From: Channallabes apus
Taxonomy: Eukaryota; Chordata; Actinopteri; Siluriformes; Clariidae
Length of the DNA stretch: 64,000 nt
NCBI GenBank assembly: GCA_030522415.1
Contig: CM060107.1
Location: 50,168,807-50,232,806 of the forward strand
Reading direction: 5' to 3'
Part shown: one piece after another, positions 9,952 through 21,535 of the stretch
Numbering within the stretch: position 1 is the first letter of the stretch
Layout of the letters: each line of letters starts with the position of its first letter
Program-made: the position numbers and the translations under genes
Notes under the pieces: model-generated
Seen by the model: the letters and a program-made list of their open reading frames with translations, nothing else
Database searches by the model: none
What the model was told of the DNA's origin: nothing

Positions 9952-12900
9952 TCAACTTTGTGTACAGGGATACTGGTCCTCAAGTGTATCATCCACAGCC
10001 TGTAGAATGCTTGTAATCACACTCAGGATCAAGATGTCAGAGTTGCAGTCCACAACCTGCTGGGAAACATAGTTCTTAACTGGCAGCACGTAGGACAATG
10101 GCAATCCGACCAACTCCGCTGCTTTCTGCATCTGTGTACAAGCAATGGATGGACAAAACAGTAAATTGATTAACAACAAACAAAGTCAACAGTCAAAAAA
10201 TCCAAAAGTTTCTTGCATTGTATGTTTTCTACACGAACATCATACCTTATCCTGCACAGTTCGGCTGGAGTAGACATTCTTCAAATTCTCCTTTACTGCA
10301 ATGCACACCTGGTCCACATGAGTGAGCACAATCAGCTGAGGGATACCTGTAGAGTGTTAATAAAATAAAAATGTGATGATAATTATTTATCAACCTACAG
10401 TATATCCTCACTAATGAAGAACTGGCCATACGGAAAAAAGCTGATTATAATAACAGCTAATTTCAAATCAGATACGTAGGTGATAAACTGAAATTTGGCC
10501 TCTACAACCACAAACGTAAAATGTCTTTTATTGGGATTTTATATGACAGAAGTGGCACATAATTGTAAAGCAAAGGAAAACGATAAATGGTTTTAGGTGG
10601 ACTCTTAACTAATTAGGTGCCTTCTGAAGGCAGTTGGTTCCACTGGTTTTTAGCTAGTGGTATCGGAGTATCTGAGCGGTGGTGCGGTATTGGGGCTGAA
10701 TACAATACACATCACATTTTTCAGATTTTTTTTGTGTGATTTAGTCTCAGTATTAATACAGCTGTTCTGTGAAGCCCCCAGAGGTTTGTTAGAGAACATT
10801 AGTGAACAAACAGCATCATGATGCCCAAGAAACACTCCAGACAGGTCAGGGATAAAGTTGTGGAGAGGTTAGAAGGGCTAGTTTATAAAAAAAAAAAAAA
10901 AAAATTATATATATTTTTATATATTTTTTTTTCAGATAATGGATTGAACAGTGCTCAGTGAGACGTTTTTATATATGTTCATAAAAACGTCTCACTGAGA
11001 ACTGTTCAATCCATTATCTGAAAAATGGAAAGAGCATGGCATGATGGCAAACCTACTAAGACATGGCCATCCACCTAAACAAGGTGACAAGCTGGCAAGG
11101 CAAGAAGAGATTTAATCAGAAAATCAGCCAAGAGTCCCAACACTCTAAAAAATAAAACTGTGCTGTACTCAATTTTTTTGGTGAAACATTTTTACACTTA
11201 AAAATATCAATATCAATCTAAAAATTTAAAAAATCATGTAAAATATACTTCATGAATGAAGTACAAGTCAGTAAAAAAAACAAGTAGACCTGAATAACTT
11301 TTTGTAGTAGGTTACCCAAGTGAAAATGAGTAAAATAATTGAGTAGATATGATTGAAATGGAAGGTAGAAGAAACTGAAAATTTGACTATTATTTAACAA
11401 ACAAATGTGCTACATTTACTTGTTTTAAATAAATTTAATTCATACTGGTCTATCACAGAATTAATATCTTACACTATTTTTTTAATACTGTATATTTAGC
11501 TTTTAATCAAGTTTTTTTTTTCAATTTAGGTCAATGTATCTAATGACATATCTAATTATAAACAAAGACACAACACACACATTACCATTTTAATTAAACA
11601 TTTATTTGCCAAATTTGACAAGACATGACGTCTAAACTCAATCTGGTTTACTTTGCAAATGACATGTAACATGATCATAAACAATGAGCTGAATTGATCT
11701 CATTATTAAACAGTCTGACAAACAATACTTCTGTCACAAGTATTATACAGATAATATGTGGAAAGTAGACTTTTGTATTAGAATCGAATCACAGTCACAT
11801 TTTACATCTGAAAGACTGCAGACCTTCACACTTCAGTTTCCTTCAAACTGTGGAAAGTTGTATGGACAAATGTGTGTGCAGACATTCCCAGGTCTTAAAG
11901 AAGCAATGACAGTCTAAATGAAGACAGGACACTGAATATCATTGATCAACAGTACCATGCTTCACTCCATAATGATCGAAATTCCTTTTGTTGATGCGAC
12001 AAATGTGCAGAGCTTACACAGCCATCCCATAAGCTGGCACCTAAAAAAGGAATTATAGTATACAAGTACGTACAAGTGTGACTGTTACTATATGCATCAT
12101 CACACTGATCTATAAGTGGTGTTCAAGTCAAAGCGGGACTTGTGATGAAAATTCTCTGAAACGAAGACGTAAAACTGATTTGATTTTACAGAGACCATTG
12201 CTGGTAAAATTCTTGTGAACATTTCAGTGGAATGCTTTTACAAAAAACAGACTGCTTTGATCACCAAAGGCGTTTTGCTCTTGCAGAACAATGCACAACC
12301 TCATATATAGAGACAGAAATATAGAGAGAAATAAAGGGAGCTTTTACTCTAATAAGTGTGTTCTGTTATTCTGCACAATTAAAAGTCCCGCTTTGACTTG
12401 AATGTCCCTTGTACATGTCTTTGTCCCTTGTATAAAAGTGATACAAGAACTTTATTTACGCATTACTATCAACTATATAATTTTTTTACTTTAGTTACTG
12501 GAAAATCTTGTATATTCTAGTGGATTCAATATATTCTGGATTAAAAATAGGTAAAGTGAAATATTTCCAGCCTTGTTTCAATTTCTATCTTGGATTCAAT
12601 GGTTACACATTTAATACTTCTGAAACATTTAAAAAATTGACATTTACCTCCAGTTTTATCTCCATTCAACTTCTCTTCTTTAGTGGTGTTGGTGCTGTGA
12701 AAGAGATATTGAAAATATATAACGTTTCACGAAAATGATTTAAAAATCAGTTTTAGTTTTTTTTTACTTACATATTACAACATACATAACATATTTCACT
12801 TCAATATTTTAATTTTATATTATTTCTCCCAATTATAATTCTGAGAGAAATGTTGTAGGCCTACTTTTACTTCATTTATTTCATCAACTGCCATTTTAAT

Positions 12901-15900
12901 AATGTTTAAGTACACGGTTATGTTTGTGAAGTACTTGTAGTACTTTTGTACTTATACATTAGAAGTTTAGAATGGCATGTGCTTATGACTTTAACTTGAG
13001 TAAAATGTTTGAAGTTCTATTGTTTTAAACAAAGCTATACACCATTATACTGCTAATCAAACTGCCTGTCTGTAGTGCTGTACATCATGAGACTGGAGCT
13101 GTACTGGACTCAGAGCTGTTGCTCTCCCGGTGTGTAAACAGTGCCAGAGTCCGGACACTGCACCTCATTTCTGCTGTTTAAATCTGCTTTGTTCTGCGTT
13201 TCCTCCTTAAAGTGTCGGAGTGACCCGAGCAGACTCGCGGTTCAGTGTGTGAGGTGGACCCGGTACACACGCGGTAATTATGTGAACACGCTAGTTTTAT
13301 ATCATCGCCACAGTGACGGTTGGCTGCGCAAAATCACCGCATTCGGCGGGAGAAATTCAAATATTGCGGCACAACCGCGGCCGGTTACACCGAGAAACGC
13401 GGACATGCACGCGCACGCGGCTCGGTGTTAAATCTCTCCTTTTACACCAGATTTTAAGTGTCTGTATTAACGCCGCTTTACCTGAGCAGTTCGGTGGTTG
13501 GAACAAACAAGTAAAATGACACTGAACACCAGGACTGACCTGTTGCTAGCTATCGTTAGCTATGTAGCTCGGCTGTGACAGGATTCAGAACAGTAACTTA
13601 CACACTATAAAGTTGTGTATACAGACAGACAGAGGCATTATTTCAGTAACTTGTGTTAGCTGTTTACTCACCAGGATTTATAAGGAATGTTCCAGGAGCT
13701 TCATGTCCATTCTCACATCCTCACAGCCTTCTGGTCTCTGATGTTACACCAGATTTCCCATGAGCACTTGCGCAGGGCAATTTACTAAATTATTTAAGTT
13801 TTTCTTGTTAAACATAAAGAATATTGAGTTGGAATGAGTGATAATTGTAGTTCTTTAAACTAATCAGCATTAATTACTCCATTACCAAATATTTTGATTG
13901 AAATGTATCAAGAATATTAAGTGGATGTTAAAAATATAATTCAGTTAGTCAAATACTAATTTCTATTTGTGAAATAAACTTAAATTATAGTGTAAATTTA
14001 AGACAAACAGAACAGTAGTTTTTTTAGGCATTTATTTTGATTTGTCTAACTCAAACAATCATGTATGTGACTTTTAGAGATTTTATTAAGGTAACATAAC
14101 CTGTTTATTACTGTGAAATTTACAAGGCCACAGAATCATTTTTTAGAGTGAAGGTAACTCTGGAGGCTCTATAGAGATTCACAGTTCAGCTGGAAGAATC
14201 AGTCTACATAACAATACTGTACAGTATTAGTCGTGTACTCCACAAATCTGGCCTTTATGGTGGCAAGAAGAAAGCCATTGTTGAAATATAGCCATATGAA
14301 TTCATAAAGAGAAGGACTTCTTATGGCTTTCTTTTCTACAATGGCTTTATTTTTCCCATCTCAAAGAACTACATGCACTGTAGAAGTAGCAGTTGAAGTA
14401 AAAGCTCAGGATAAAGTCTCTCTCACCCAGGTCTGATAGGGTGGCATTTAGTTTCCTAAGTGTAGACTTCAGGCTGCTGGGGTATTGTGTCAACTTCGAG
14501 GCATCAAATGTGAAGAGCACACAGTGAACCTGCTCATTTTTGGAAGGCTTTGCATTGTAGCCGCTTACTGCATCTGTGATTGGAGTGTCGGGCTGGAACT
14601 GGAGCAACAAAGTGGAGAGAAAGCTCTAAAGTCTTAAAACAAAACTGACATTTTTTTTAATTATCAATCACGTACGGTAAATCAAACTAAATCAAATCAG
14701 TAAATCATGTGATGTTGAATATCACTATGTTACAATGTATTTAATGAATAACATTCCTAAAAAAATTTGTTTTGTTGAACCTTTTAACATAATAAATAAA
14801 GAATTTTCAGCACAGAGTAGCAATCTTAAAGCCAACATCTACTCAGTGTCCAAAGCTGTACCTTGTATCCGTTTGGGACGTGGCCTTTGATGACAGCTAG
14901 GGCATCTGAGAAAGTGAGACCAGCAGTGTCATCATCTCCTAATGCCATCACGTCATAGAGACTCAGAACAGTAGGAGAACCTCGTTTTTCTCCATGGACA
15001 TCATAATTTGTCAGCTGAGTAAAAGATGAAATAAGCAGAATACTGTTTTCTATCTTGGGTATCTATCTCATTATCTACAGTACACATAGCAAATGAAAAA
15101 ATTCCATGATATTAAAAACATTATGGGTGTCCTGTATACTGTACATGCATGTATTTTTAGCTTGTTCATTTTAAATTAGTATTTTTAGAACTACAACAAT
15201 TTTATTGTAAACATTTCTACAACCTTCTTGGTGAACCCATGAACTGCAGTGCCGACGTTGGGCAGACGAACAATCCGTTTGTACATGGTGGATCTGATGG
15301 AGTTGATGAAACAGGTTTTTCCAGAACCCACTGGGCCCAAGAGCAAAGCTTTAACTTTTGACACTGGATAGTTAGCCGGCAGCTTGAAAGAGACAAATTC
15401 CTCCCTTAGGGCTTCCCTTGTCCTAAAGACAATATAATAATATTGACATGTAATTTTCCACTTACAGGTAAGGTTTATTTTTATTAAGCAGATAAACGCT
15501 TAAAATTATATATAAAATATAATTTCACATGATGTGTCATGTACGTTTAATAATAATAATAATATATATATATTTTTTTCCCCTGTATATTTATTTCTTA
15601 GGTATGTACTGTAAACTGGAGTCGGTTACGGGAAGTAAACAATCAAGTGCAAGTTCGTTTTATAAAAAGACCTACAATGCACAATTTATCAGTCCTTATC
15701 TACCATCATTCAAAATTACCTCAAAAGACCCAGCACTGAACAGATATTATTTACGTTAAGGAAAACAGTGATCATTTGCATCATTGCAGCGCTCTAATAT
15801 ATTATCACTGGTCTTAGGTGGCCAATTTTTTTTAATAACAATATGTTGTAAATTTCAAGTTTGTACCTTATATAAAAAATTTATTAATTAAATAAATAAA

Positions 15901-16027
15901 TAAATAAATAGATAAAAAAGGCATACGTATCTGTCCAGGACACTTCGTTCCAAGGGGTTGGTAAAACATCAGCCACATCTGAAATAAGAACATACAACAA
16001 TAGAAGCATCAGTTATTAACTTTTCAT

Positions 16028-16058
<31 letters not shown>

Positions 16059-17612
16059 GAAGAAGAAGAAGAATTATATGCAGTGGTCTGACTCTACCAT
16101 CATCAATAGAAGATCTTCAAGAGAAAGTAATGTGGCACTAGATGGAAATAAATGTTGTGACATTGCAAAAGCTTACTGCAATGGCAAATGTGTGCAATAA
16201 TCAAAGCAAAAGGCTTTGATCTTCTTGAGGATACATAAATTAATGTAACTTAAATATAGGCATACAAATGCGAAAACAATGCAAATACAAATATATACAT
16301 AATACAGTACATACTGTACTGTACATATACCACACAGGAGAGATGTTTTGCCTTTCTTGGCCACTGTACTATAAAGCTGCCGTTTTCCTTGGATTTGCAG
16401 CAAATTTTAGCTGGATAAATTGCTTACAGGTGTAAAAATGTATAAAGATCTTTGGGATCATTAATTACTTTATAAATCAAATATTTATAATATACAGGAG
16501 TTTAACCTCAATATTTTAACATTGCTATGAAACTAGATACTGTACTGTATATGTAACAAGTGCAAAGTGTGGGGTGTAACCGAAGAGTATTTTTCCAACT
16601 GGTAGTAGTAAGATCTTTAGTAGCACATGTTGTTAGAGTATCACAGTTCCTCAGTTGCTTTGGCATTCTCATAACAACAAATAAGTTCATGTATTCAATT
16701 ATGCACATCATAAAAGCAATGTCTGTGTTTTTTTTAACAAATTGGAATTGCTCTGCCACATTCATGGAAAAAAATATCTCCAACTATCTGTTTTTATCTA
16801 TACTGTATCATCAATTGCTTATTAAGTCATGTTGACTTAAATGTGATATATATTTGCGATGTGGTTGAATATCTGTGGCCGATATACAATAATGCCATGA
16901 AGTGTAAAAACTGTAATTCTCCATATGTTAGGGGAAAGTAACAGTACATTAGTAAAGGTCTTTCCAAGGAGTGCTCTCTATATTTAAGTGTTTAATATTT
17001 TTTATTCTAACTTTGTGCTCTGCAGCTCTGCAAAAACTGTTCACATCTTAAAACTTTATCAAAGTTTAAGCTTAGTTGGACTAGCATCTGTCATTTACCT
17101 TGGACATGGTGGAGCTCCACATCTACACAGTAAATGCTGTTCTCCTGAGCCCATGTTGTTCCATATGTTGCATCTGTGCAGAAGCTCACATTCCAGGAGC
17201 CATTTTCCAATTTTAGGTTTAAGCAGTTTCCAAAGGAGATACCAATCGAACTCTGCGCAGATCCATAGCCATAGCCAGCTTGTTGGTTGCTGACGGTGAC
17301 AGCTTTGGCTGGGTTTATCACTGGAAACTGTGTAGCATCATGCTCATTTATTTCAAACACAAATGCTTCCGGGTCAGAGAAGTCTGTTCCATATTTCAGG
17401 GACTTACTCATGAAACCTCCTTTCACGGACCCTGACTGAAGGAACACAGCAAGCAAAAACTTGCCATTTGTATCGAAACTGGAGAAGAGCTGATTGCTTT
17501 GGGCCCCATGATGACTGCTCTTGTACAGAAGATGAAAACGAACAGGAAGGGCGAAAAACCTTCGTAGCCTTGCCTCTTTCTCGTTGCCCAGAGAAGACAT
17601 GATGGAAGCCAT
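9952..17612 (-). CDS. ifi44l: Interferon-induced protein 44-like (IFI44/IFI44L) gene, 7 exons
   Basis: An interferon-induced cytoplasmic protein family with a TLDc-like N-terminal region and a GTPase-like domain. Exons in transcript order: 17612-17099, 15978-15927, 15422-15224, 15014-14862, 14598-14427, 10346-10246, 10131-9952. All introns are GT-AG and the phases join, giving 1371 nt, that is 456 codons plus stop, matching IFI44L length. Exon 1 (MASIMSSLGNE start) is the TLDc-like part. Exon 2 has the PTPWNEVSWTD linker. Exon 3 has the P-loop GPVGSGKT. Exon 4 has the YDVMALGDDD stretch expected for the G3 region. Exon 5 has FQPDTPITDA. Exon 6 has IVLTHVDQV (G4-like, THVD). Exon 7 is the C-terminus. 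I chose the ATG at 17612 because the duplicate at 22440 begins with the same MASIMSSLGNEKEA and upstream codons diverge. Intron 5 (4.1 kb) holds nested transposons. ifi44 versus ifi44l is not resolved. Confidence 0.9.
10498..11141 (+). mobile_element. Tc1-like transposon, left part (IFI44L intron 5)
   Basis: Begins with the Tc1-type terminal sequence ACAACCACAAACGTAAAATG and includes the start of a Tc1 transposase: from ATG 10818 a helix-turn-helix reading begins MMPKKHSRQVRDKVVE. It continues to CAGCCAAGAGTCCCAA at 11141 and resumes at 14148 with GGTAACTCTGGAGGCTC. These two pieces are contiguous in typical fish Tc1 transposase genes. It is split by the element at 11142-14147 and damaged by an inverted duplication at 10928-11025. 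Confidence 0.85.
10928..11025. repeat. 43-bp near-perfect inverted repeat (hairpin) inside Tc1
   Basis: Arms 10928-10970 and 10983-11025 are complementary at 42 of 43 positions with a 12-bp spacer (ATATATGTTCAT). The right arm matches the expected transposase sense sequence; the left arm is an inverted extra copy that replaces part of the transposase. Confidence 0.95.
12122..12402. mobile_element. 281-bp MITE with 20-bp perfect terminal repeats
   Basis: The first 20 bases (TTCAAGTCAAAGCGGGACTT) are the exact reverse complement of 12383-12402. The interior is non-coding. The terminal sequence resembles mariner-type ends, but no clear TA duplication is visible. Confidence 0.8.
13080..13600. 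other. CpG-rich segment within nested transposon
   Basis: GC content and CpG density rise sharply against AT-rich surroundings (many CGCGG, ACGCG and CGG groups around 13200-13420). Frames of 96 and 68 codons here (13141, 13313) show no domains. It could be a captured promoter or first-exon fragment of a host gene, or a GC-rich internal part of the transposon. Confidence 0.5.
14148..14348 (+). mobile_element. Tc1-like transposon, right part, ending in an imperfect hairpin
   Basis: Continues the Tc1 transposase interrupted at 11141 (GGTAACTCTGGAGGC, later ATTAGTCGTGTACTCCACAA and GGCAAGAAGAAAGCCATTG). Arms 14271-14300 and 14318-14348 form an imperfect inverted duplication. The catalytic remainder of the transposase is missing; intron sequence of IFI44L follows. 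Confidence 0.8.
15545..15580. repeat. TAA/TA/T low-complexity tract
   Basis: AATAATAATAAT followed by TATATATATA and a T run, in IFI44L intron 2. Confidence 0.85.
16024..16072. repeat. TAA and AAG trinucleotide microsatellite
   Basis: ATAATAATAAT units pass directly into AGAAGAAGAAG units, in IFI44L intron 1. Confidence 0.9.
16080..16225 (+). mobile_element. Tc1-like transposase 3' fragment
   Basis: Matches the C-terminal coding end of a common fish Tc1 family: GTGGTCTGACTCTACCATCA, then ATGGAAATAAATGTTGTGAC and ATTGCAAAAGCTTA. Broken and isolated, in IFI44L intron 1. Related fragments occur at 51205-51490 and 54905-55010. Confidence 0.75.
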
Positions 17613-17688
17613 AACAATGTTGTTAGAAGACAGAGAAGAATACAAGTAACAGGCTCGTAATAAAGGGAGTGTAAACCTGTAAAACAAC

Positions 17689-17700
17689 AAACGTGAAACT
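17689..17700 (-). promoter_or_regulatory. Possible ISRE-like site upstream of IFI44L start
   Basis: AAACGTGAAACT keeps the GAAACT half of the interferon-stimulated response element consensus GAAANNGAAACT with two mismatches in the other half. The duplicate at 22555-22566 has AAAATCGAAACT with one mismatch at the same place relative to the start codon. A TATA-like CTTTAAAAAA lies at about 17730-17741 (minus strand). Suggestive only. Confidence 0.35.
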
Positions 17701-17744
17701 TGTCCAGCCCTCAGCTCAGCACGGGAAAGTTTTTTAAAGGGCAA

Positions 17745-18600
17745 GCAGCTGATGGATGCACACTGGGACTGCAGTTAAGCCAGTTGCTCTAAAAAATTAA
17801 AATAAATTCACTAAAATTCCTTAATAAACATTATTAAAAGTATTATATAAAGCTAGACCATGTGCACTGAAATGCTATACTCTTGCCTTTACTGTATATG
17901 TAAATAAATAATATGCCAAAAAAAATTATAATTTTTTGATGCAAGTTATATTATGCAAAAGTTACAATTTTCAAAGTGAAAATATACGAAAACATAAAAG
18001 TGTGGAGAAAAAGTGCAGTAATCTAGGATTTTGGATGATCTACGAATGACAGGTGAAACCATACCTCCTACAAACATGGAGAAAGATAACTACAACTCCG
18101 AACCAAACAGCTCTAGATCAGAGGTCTAATTACACACATACTGTACACCTGCAAACAATATCACAAACAGGATAAATAGGACATGGAAAGAGACTCTTTT
18201 TCTGAAGTATGCATTTTTGTGAATTTTACAGATTGTTTGTGATTGCCTTCCAGTGTATTTGACCTTGCTTATTCTCTCTCGACTTGATTTAGTCTGTACT
18301 GTTTGTAGATCGCCCAACCCGGGCCTGTTTTTCCAGATGCTGAACAAATTCCACTTGTAACTCATTCCACTGCACTTGTGTCCTCGCCTCTAACACACTT
18401 AATAAATATTGCATCTAAATCACTCATTATTCATAAAATTAACAATTACCAAAAGGCCCTCTGAGAATAGTGTTTATTTCTATTCTAGACTAAGTATGGG
18501 TAAATCAGTCAGGACCCACTCATAAATCTGGTCAAATTGTACATTTAATACTAACATTTGGGCTAAATATACTGACATTTACAAAGTCTGAAGTTAGATT
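17745..18600. other. Gene-less spacer upstream of IFI44L
   Basis: AT-rich sequence with no supported frame or repeat family. It would hold the proximal promoter of the minus-strand IFI44L gene. Confidence 0.4.
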
Positions 18601-18629
18601 ATTATCTTTACTGTCTGTCTGTTATGGGT

Positions 18630-19200
18630 CGCAGGTCATGATGGATCCAAGTGCAGGGAAGGCACTCCTTGAAATTTATGTTGTGTAGGGAATTTGTGTG
18701 TGCAGAGAGAGAGAGCTATGCTGGAATTTATTATGTTGTGTAGAGATGCTGTGTGTGCAGAGAGAGAGCTGTGCTGGAATGCGGAAGTCGGCGTGAGAGC
18801 TCCGTGTACAGCGTGAGTCTGGCAAGAATGTGGAAGCACAGTGAGTCTGAGAGAGAGCCTTGCGTATGGCATGACTCGTGCAGGAATGAAAAAGTGCAGA
18901 GAGCCGGCGAGTGCGAGGAGAAATCGCGCAGGTTGATGGCTGGCTTAGCAGGGCTTAATCATGATCGAAGGCAAGCAGGGTTCAGAGCCAAAGAGATGAG
19001 AGAGTCGGTATCAATAAAGCAGGGCATAGAAAGAACACTGGAAAATTAGGCTATGGTGGGCACACAATAATCTGGTGTCGTGGTGGTGTTAGTGTGTGGT
19101 TTAAATACTGTAGGTAAGGGAGATGATTGAACAGTTGGTAATGATGGAACAGTTGGGAACATGGAGCAGGAGTGCTCATGTGATCATGGCAAAGCTGTAG
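18630..19200. repeat. Unclassified repeat with 53-bp tandem duplication
   Basis: Units 18675-18726 and 18727-18780 are tandem copies (both end AGAGAGAGCT.TGCTGGAAT). The purine-rich, GC-richer stretch continues to about 19215, where TCATGACA occurs. It may be part of an LTR or other mobile element; no coding domain was recognised in the overlapping frames (18753-19049). Confidence 0.45.
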
Positions 19201-19254
19201 TTTGGCGAGTCATGACACTGTCACTATTTATCTTAGTAATAATGATTAATGCAA

Positions 19255-19911
19255 CCATGGGGGGCGCAATCCAGTGTCTTCTTGTGCCAGTCCCAAGTCT
19301 GGTTAAATGCAGAGGGTTGTGTCAGGAAGGGCATCCGACGTAAAACATTTGCCAAATCAATGATGCGAATCAGAAATATAATTTCCATACCGGATCGGTA
19401 GTGGTCCGGGTTAACAACGTCGGCCACTGGTGCTGTTGACCTACAGGGTGCCGGTGGAAATTGGGCTACTGTTGGTCGAAGAACGAGAGGAGGAAGGCGT
19501 GTTCGAAAGCAGAGAGAGAAGAGGAAAGGCAAGAGTTTAGGAGTGAAAGTAGGGACCTTGAATGTTGGGACCATGACAGGGAAGGGAAGAGAGTTGGTTG
19601 ATATGATGCACAGAAGGAAGGTGGATATACTGTGTGTCCAGGAGACCAGGTGGAAAGGTAGCAAAGCTAGAAGCTTAGGATCAGGGTTCAAATTGTTTTA
19701 CCATGGTGTGGATAGAAAAAGAAATGGATTAGGAGTTATTCTGAAAGAGGAGTTTGTTAGGAATGTTCTAGAGGTGAAGGGAGTATCAGATAGGGTGATG
19801 AGTCTGAAGCTGGAAATTGATGGTGTGATGTTCAATATTGTTAGTGGTTATGCTCCACAGGTAGGATGTGTGTTAGAAGAGAAGGAGAAATTCTGGAGTG
19901 AGTTACAGTAA
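19255..19911 (+). mobile_element. RTE-type LINE, 5' region and AP-endonuclease fragment
   Basis: A 5' untranslated segment (GTGCCAGTCCCAAGTCTGGT, GTCAGGAAGGGCATCC) leads into an apurinic-endonuclease-like frame from ATG 19543 to the stop at 19911. Motifs: KVGTLNVGTMTG (N-terminal active-site strand), CVQETRWKG with the catalytic Glu, GLGVIL and VSGYAPQ. The frame ends at a stop and the reverse transcriptase is missing, so the copy is 3'-truncated. Related to the craniofacial development protein 2-like endonucleases of RTE/BovB LINEs. Confidence 0.85.
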
Positions 19912-20149
19912 CCCCGCGCTTATACATCAACTATGTTTAAATAAATAAATAAGTTGATGGCAGGAAAACACGGGATGAATACAGCCTACTCCATGAAAGG
20001 GTTAACTCATATGGAGATTGCTAAGAAAGGGGAGAGAGAGTGGTTGAGGCTGCCGTCTAATGTTTTTAAGTGCTTAAAGGCTATTTGCATCTCGGCGGAA
20101 GCATGATGTTTATCCTTGCCCATTCACAAGAGTCAGACTGGGTCTGACT

Positions 20150-21060
20150 CTTGCTAGGCCTAAAACACAAGTAGGGAGTTTTTTGAGCCGGGCACCCCCT
20201 CGTAAAACTTGGGGTGTGCCGCGCTGCACAATCCACCTCAAAAGAGGTCAGACTGGCATATTGTCTTCTTCACAAAGAAGCCCTGCAGTTCATGTGCCCA
20301 GGACCATGGGGGTGGCCCTTGAAAGAGGCATGCAGAATTCCTCTGAAGAATGAAGTGTTCTCCCTGGCACCAGGAGGTCGGTGTTCTTGCTCCGCCACCA
20401 CCGCCACCAGTCTCCAATAAAGTGTTAGTTCTTCGTTTTTTTTCCTGGATGCCTGCATCTAACATCCGCCCCCACCCCCCCCACCCCAGTGAGTCAGGCT
20501 ACTACAGTCGGTATTTCTTGGTTCCAATGGGACCAACTAATTCAAGCAGGTCTTCCAGCCAGCGTAATTAAGCCTATTCTAAATGCTAGGGCTTCCTCCC
20601 CTAGAAGAACTTATGCCCTCAAATGAAATGTATTTGAAAGTTGGTGCATGACGAAGCACCCTATTGTTTTTTGAGGACTTCTGTCCTCTGCCTTTTACAG
20701 CTTCGGAGCAGGAGAAACTTAATTTACTGTGTCCAGTACGTGCTCTTCAGATTTACGTCCACCGCATCAGCCAGTGGCATAGGTCAGAGCAACTTTTACA
20801 TGTTTTGGGGCCGCAACCGGTGGGCCGGCCGCCTCTACAATGGGTGAGAGATGCTATTGCCCTCTCCTATGAAGCGCGTGGGCTCACTTCGCCTCTAGGA
20901 ATCAGGGCTCATTCAACCAGGGGGATCGCCTCATCTATTGCACTAGCAATAGGTAATCTCCTGCAGCAAGTGAGTGACGCAGAGGGTCGGTCATCTCCGC
21001 ACACATTTTAGATTTTAGTCTGGATATTCTTGCTACTCCGGGCTCACGGGTCCTCGAGTC
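20150..21060 (+). pseudogene. DIRS-type retroelement remnant with tyrosine recombinase
   Basis: The 20664-21011 frame matches the C-terminal half of a DIRS/Ngaro-type tyrosine recombinase: LNLLCPVRALQIYVHR, then SEQLLHVLG, YEARGL and GIRAHSTRGIASS. The HSTRG box carries the catalytic His and Arg. SSPHTF follows just before the truncated end. Upstream segments (20200-20560) are broken and only tentatively part of the same element. The final catalytic Tyr is not in a clean frame. Confidence 0.75.
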
Positions 21061-21167
21061 AGCTGCCCAGACATAGTTCTGAGACCTTCTCGGCCTTGTT
21101 CGCACACGCTACACAACCTTGGGGGTCCAGACACTTGCAGTGCGGCGGAGTTGGTACTCTCCTTCCC

Positions 21168-21535
21168 ATAGCGTTTTCACGCAGCATCAAGCGTAGCCTT
21201 TGAAAGGGAACCTCTCGGGTTACTTTGCTGTAACCCTGTTCCCTGAAAAGGTGGGAACGAGGTGCTGCATCCCAATGCTGCACTGCCTACATGACCGAAT
21301 GTCCGTTCAGACAAATCAATCTGAGGAATGTTTCCGGTTCACTCCTATTTATAACCTGCAGGTGCATCTCATCAGATGACGTCCCTCGACTGATGTTTTA
21401 TAAGCCAAAATTTGCCGTGTTTCATACACACATGCTTCACAAGCGGCAACATGACAAGATGTTCACATTGCGTTTTCACGCAGCATCTCATTCCCGCCTT
21501 TTCTGGGAACAGGGTTACAGCAAAGTAACCCCAGA
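21168..21535. repeat. Inverted terminal repeats of DIRS-type element
   Basis: Arms 21214-21266 and 21479-21532 are inverted copies (CTTTGCTGTAACCCTGTTCC against its complement), joined by about 210 bp. Both also carry the ATTGCGTTTTCACGCAGCAT-type sequence. Non-identical inverted ends next to a tyrosine recombinase are characteristic of DIRS elements. A third copy of the sequence lies at 61400-61475. Confidence 0.8.

Larger units (their letters stand above)
11142..14147. mobile_element. 3-kb DNA transposon nested in Tc1, terminal repeats CACTCTAAAAAAT
   Basis: The left end starts CACTCTAAAAAATAAAACTG and the right end finishes CATTTTTTAGAGTG, giving 13-bp perfect terminal inverted repeats with partial similarity beyond. 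The flanks rejoin into continuous Tc1 sequence (GTCCCAA plus AAGGTAAC), possibly with a 2-bp AA duplication. No transposase was recognised. It contains a 281-bp MITE (12122-12402) and a CpG-rich block (13080-13600). Superfamily undetermined; it is non-autonomous as far as I can read. Confidence 0.75.

Noticed and set aside
13141..13519. Frames of 96 and 68 codons in CpG-rich block
   Set aside because: No domains or splice context; long frames are expected in GC-rich sequence.
18753..19049. 98-codon Glu/Arg-rich frame
   Set aside because: Derives from GAGAGA-rich repeat sequence; no homologous pattern.
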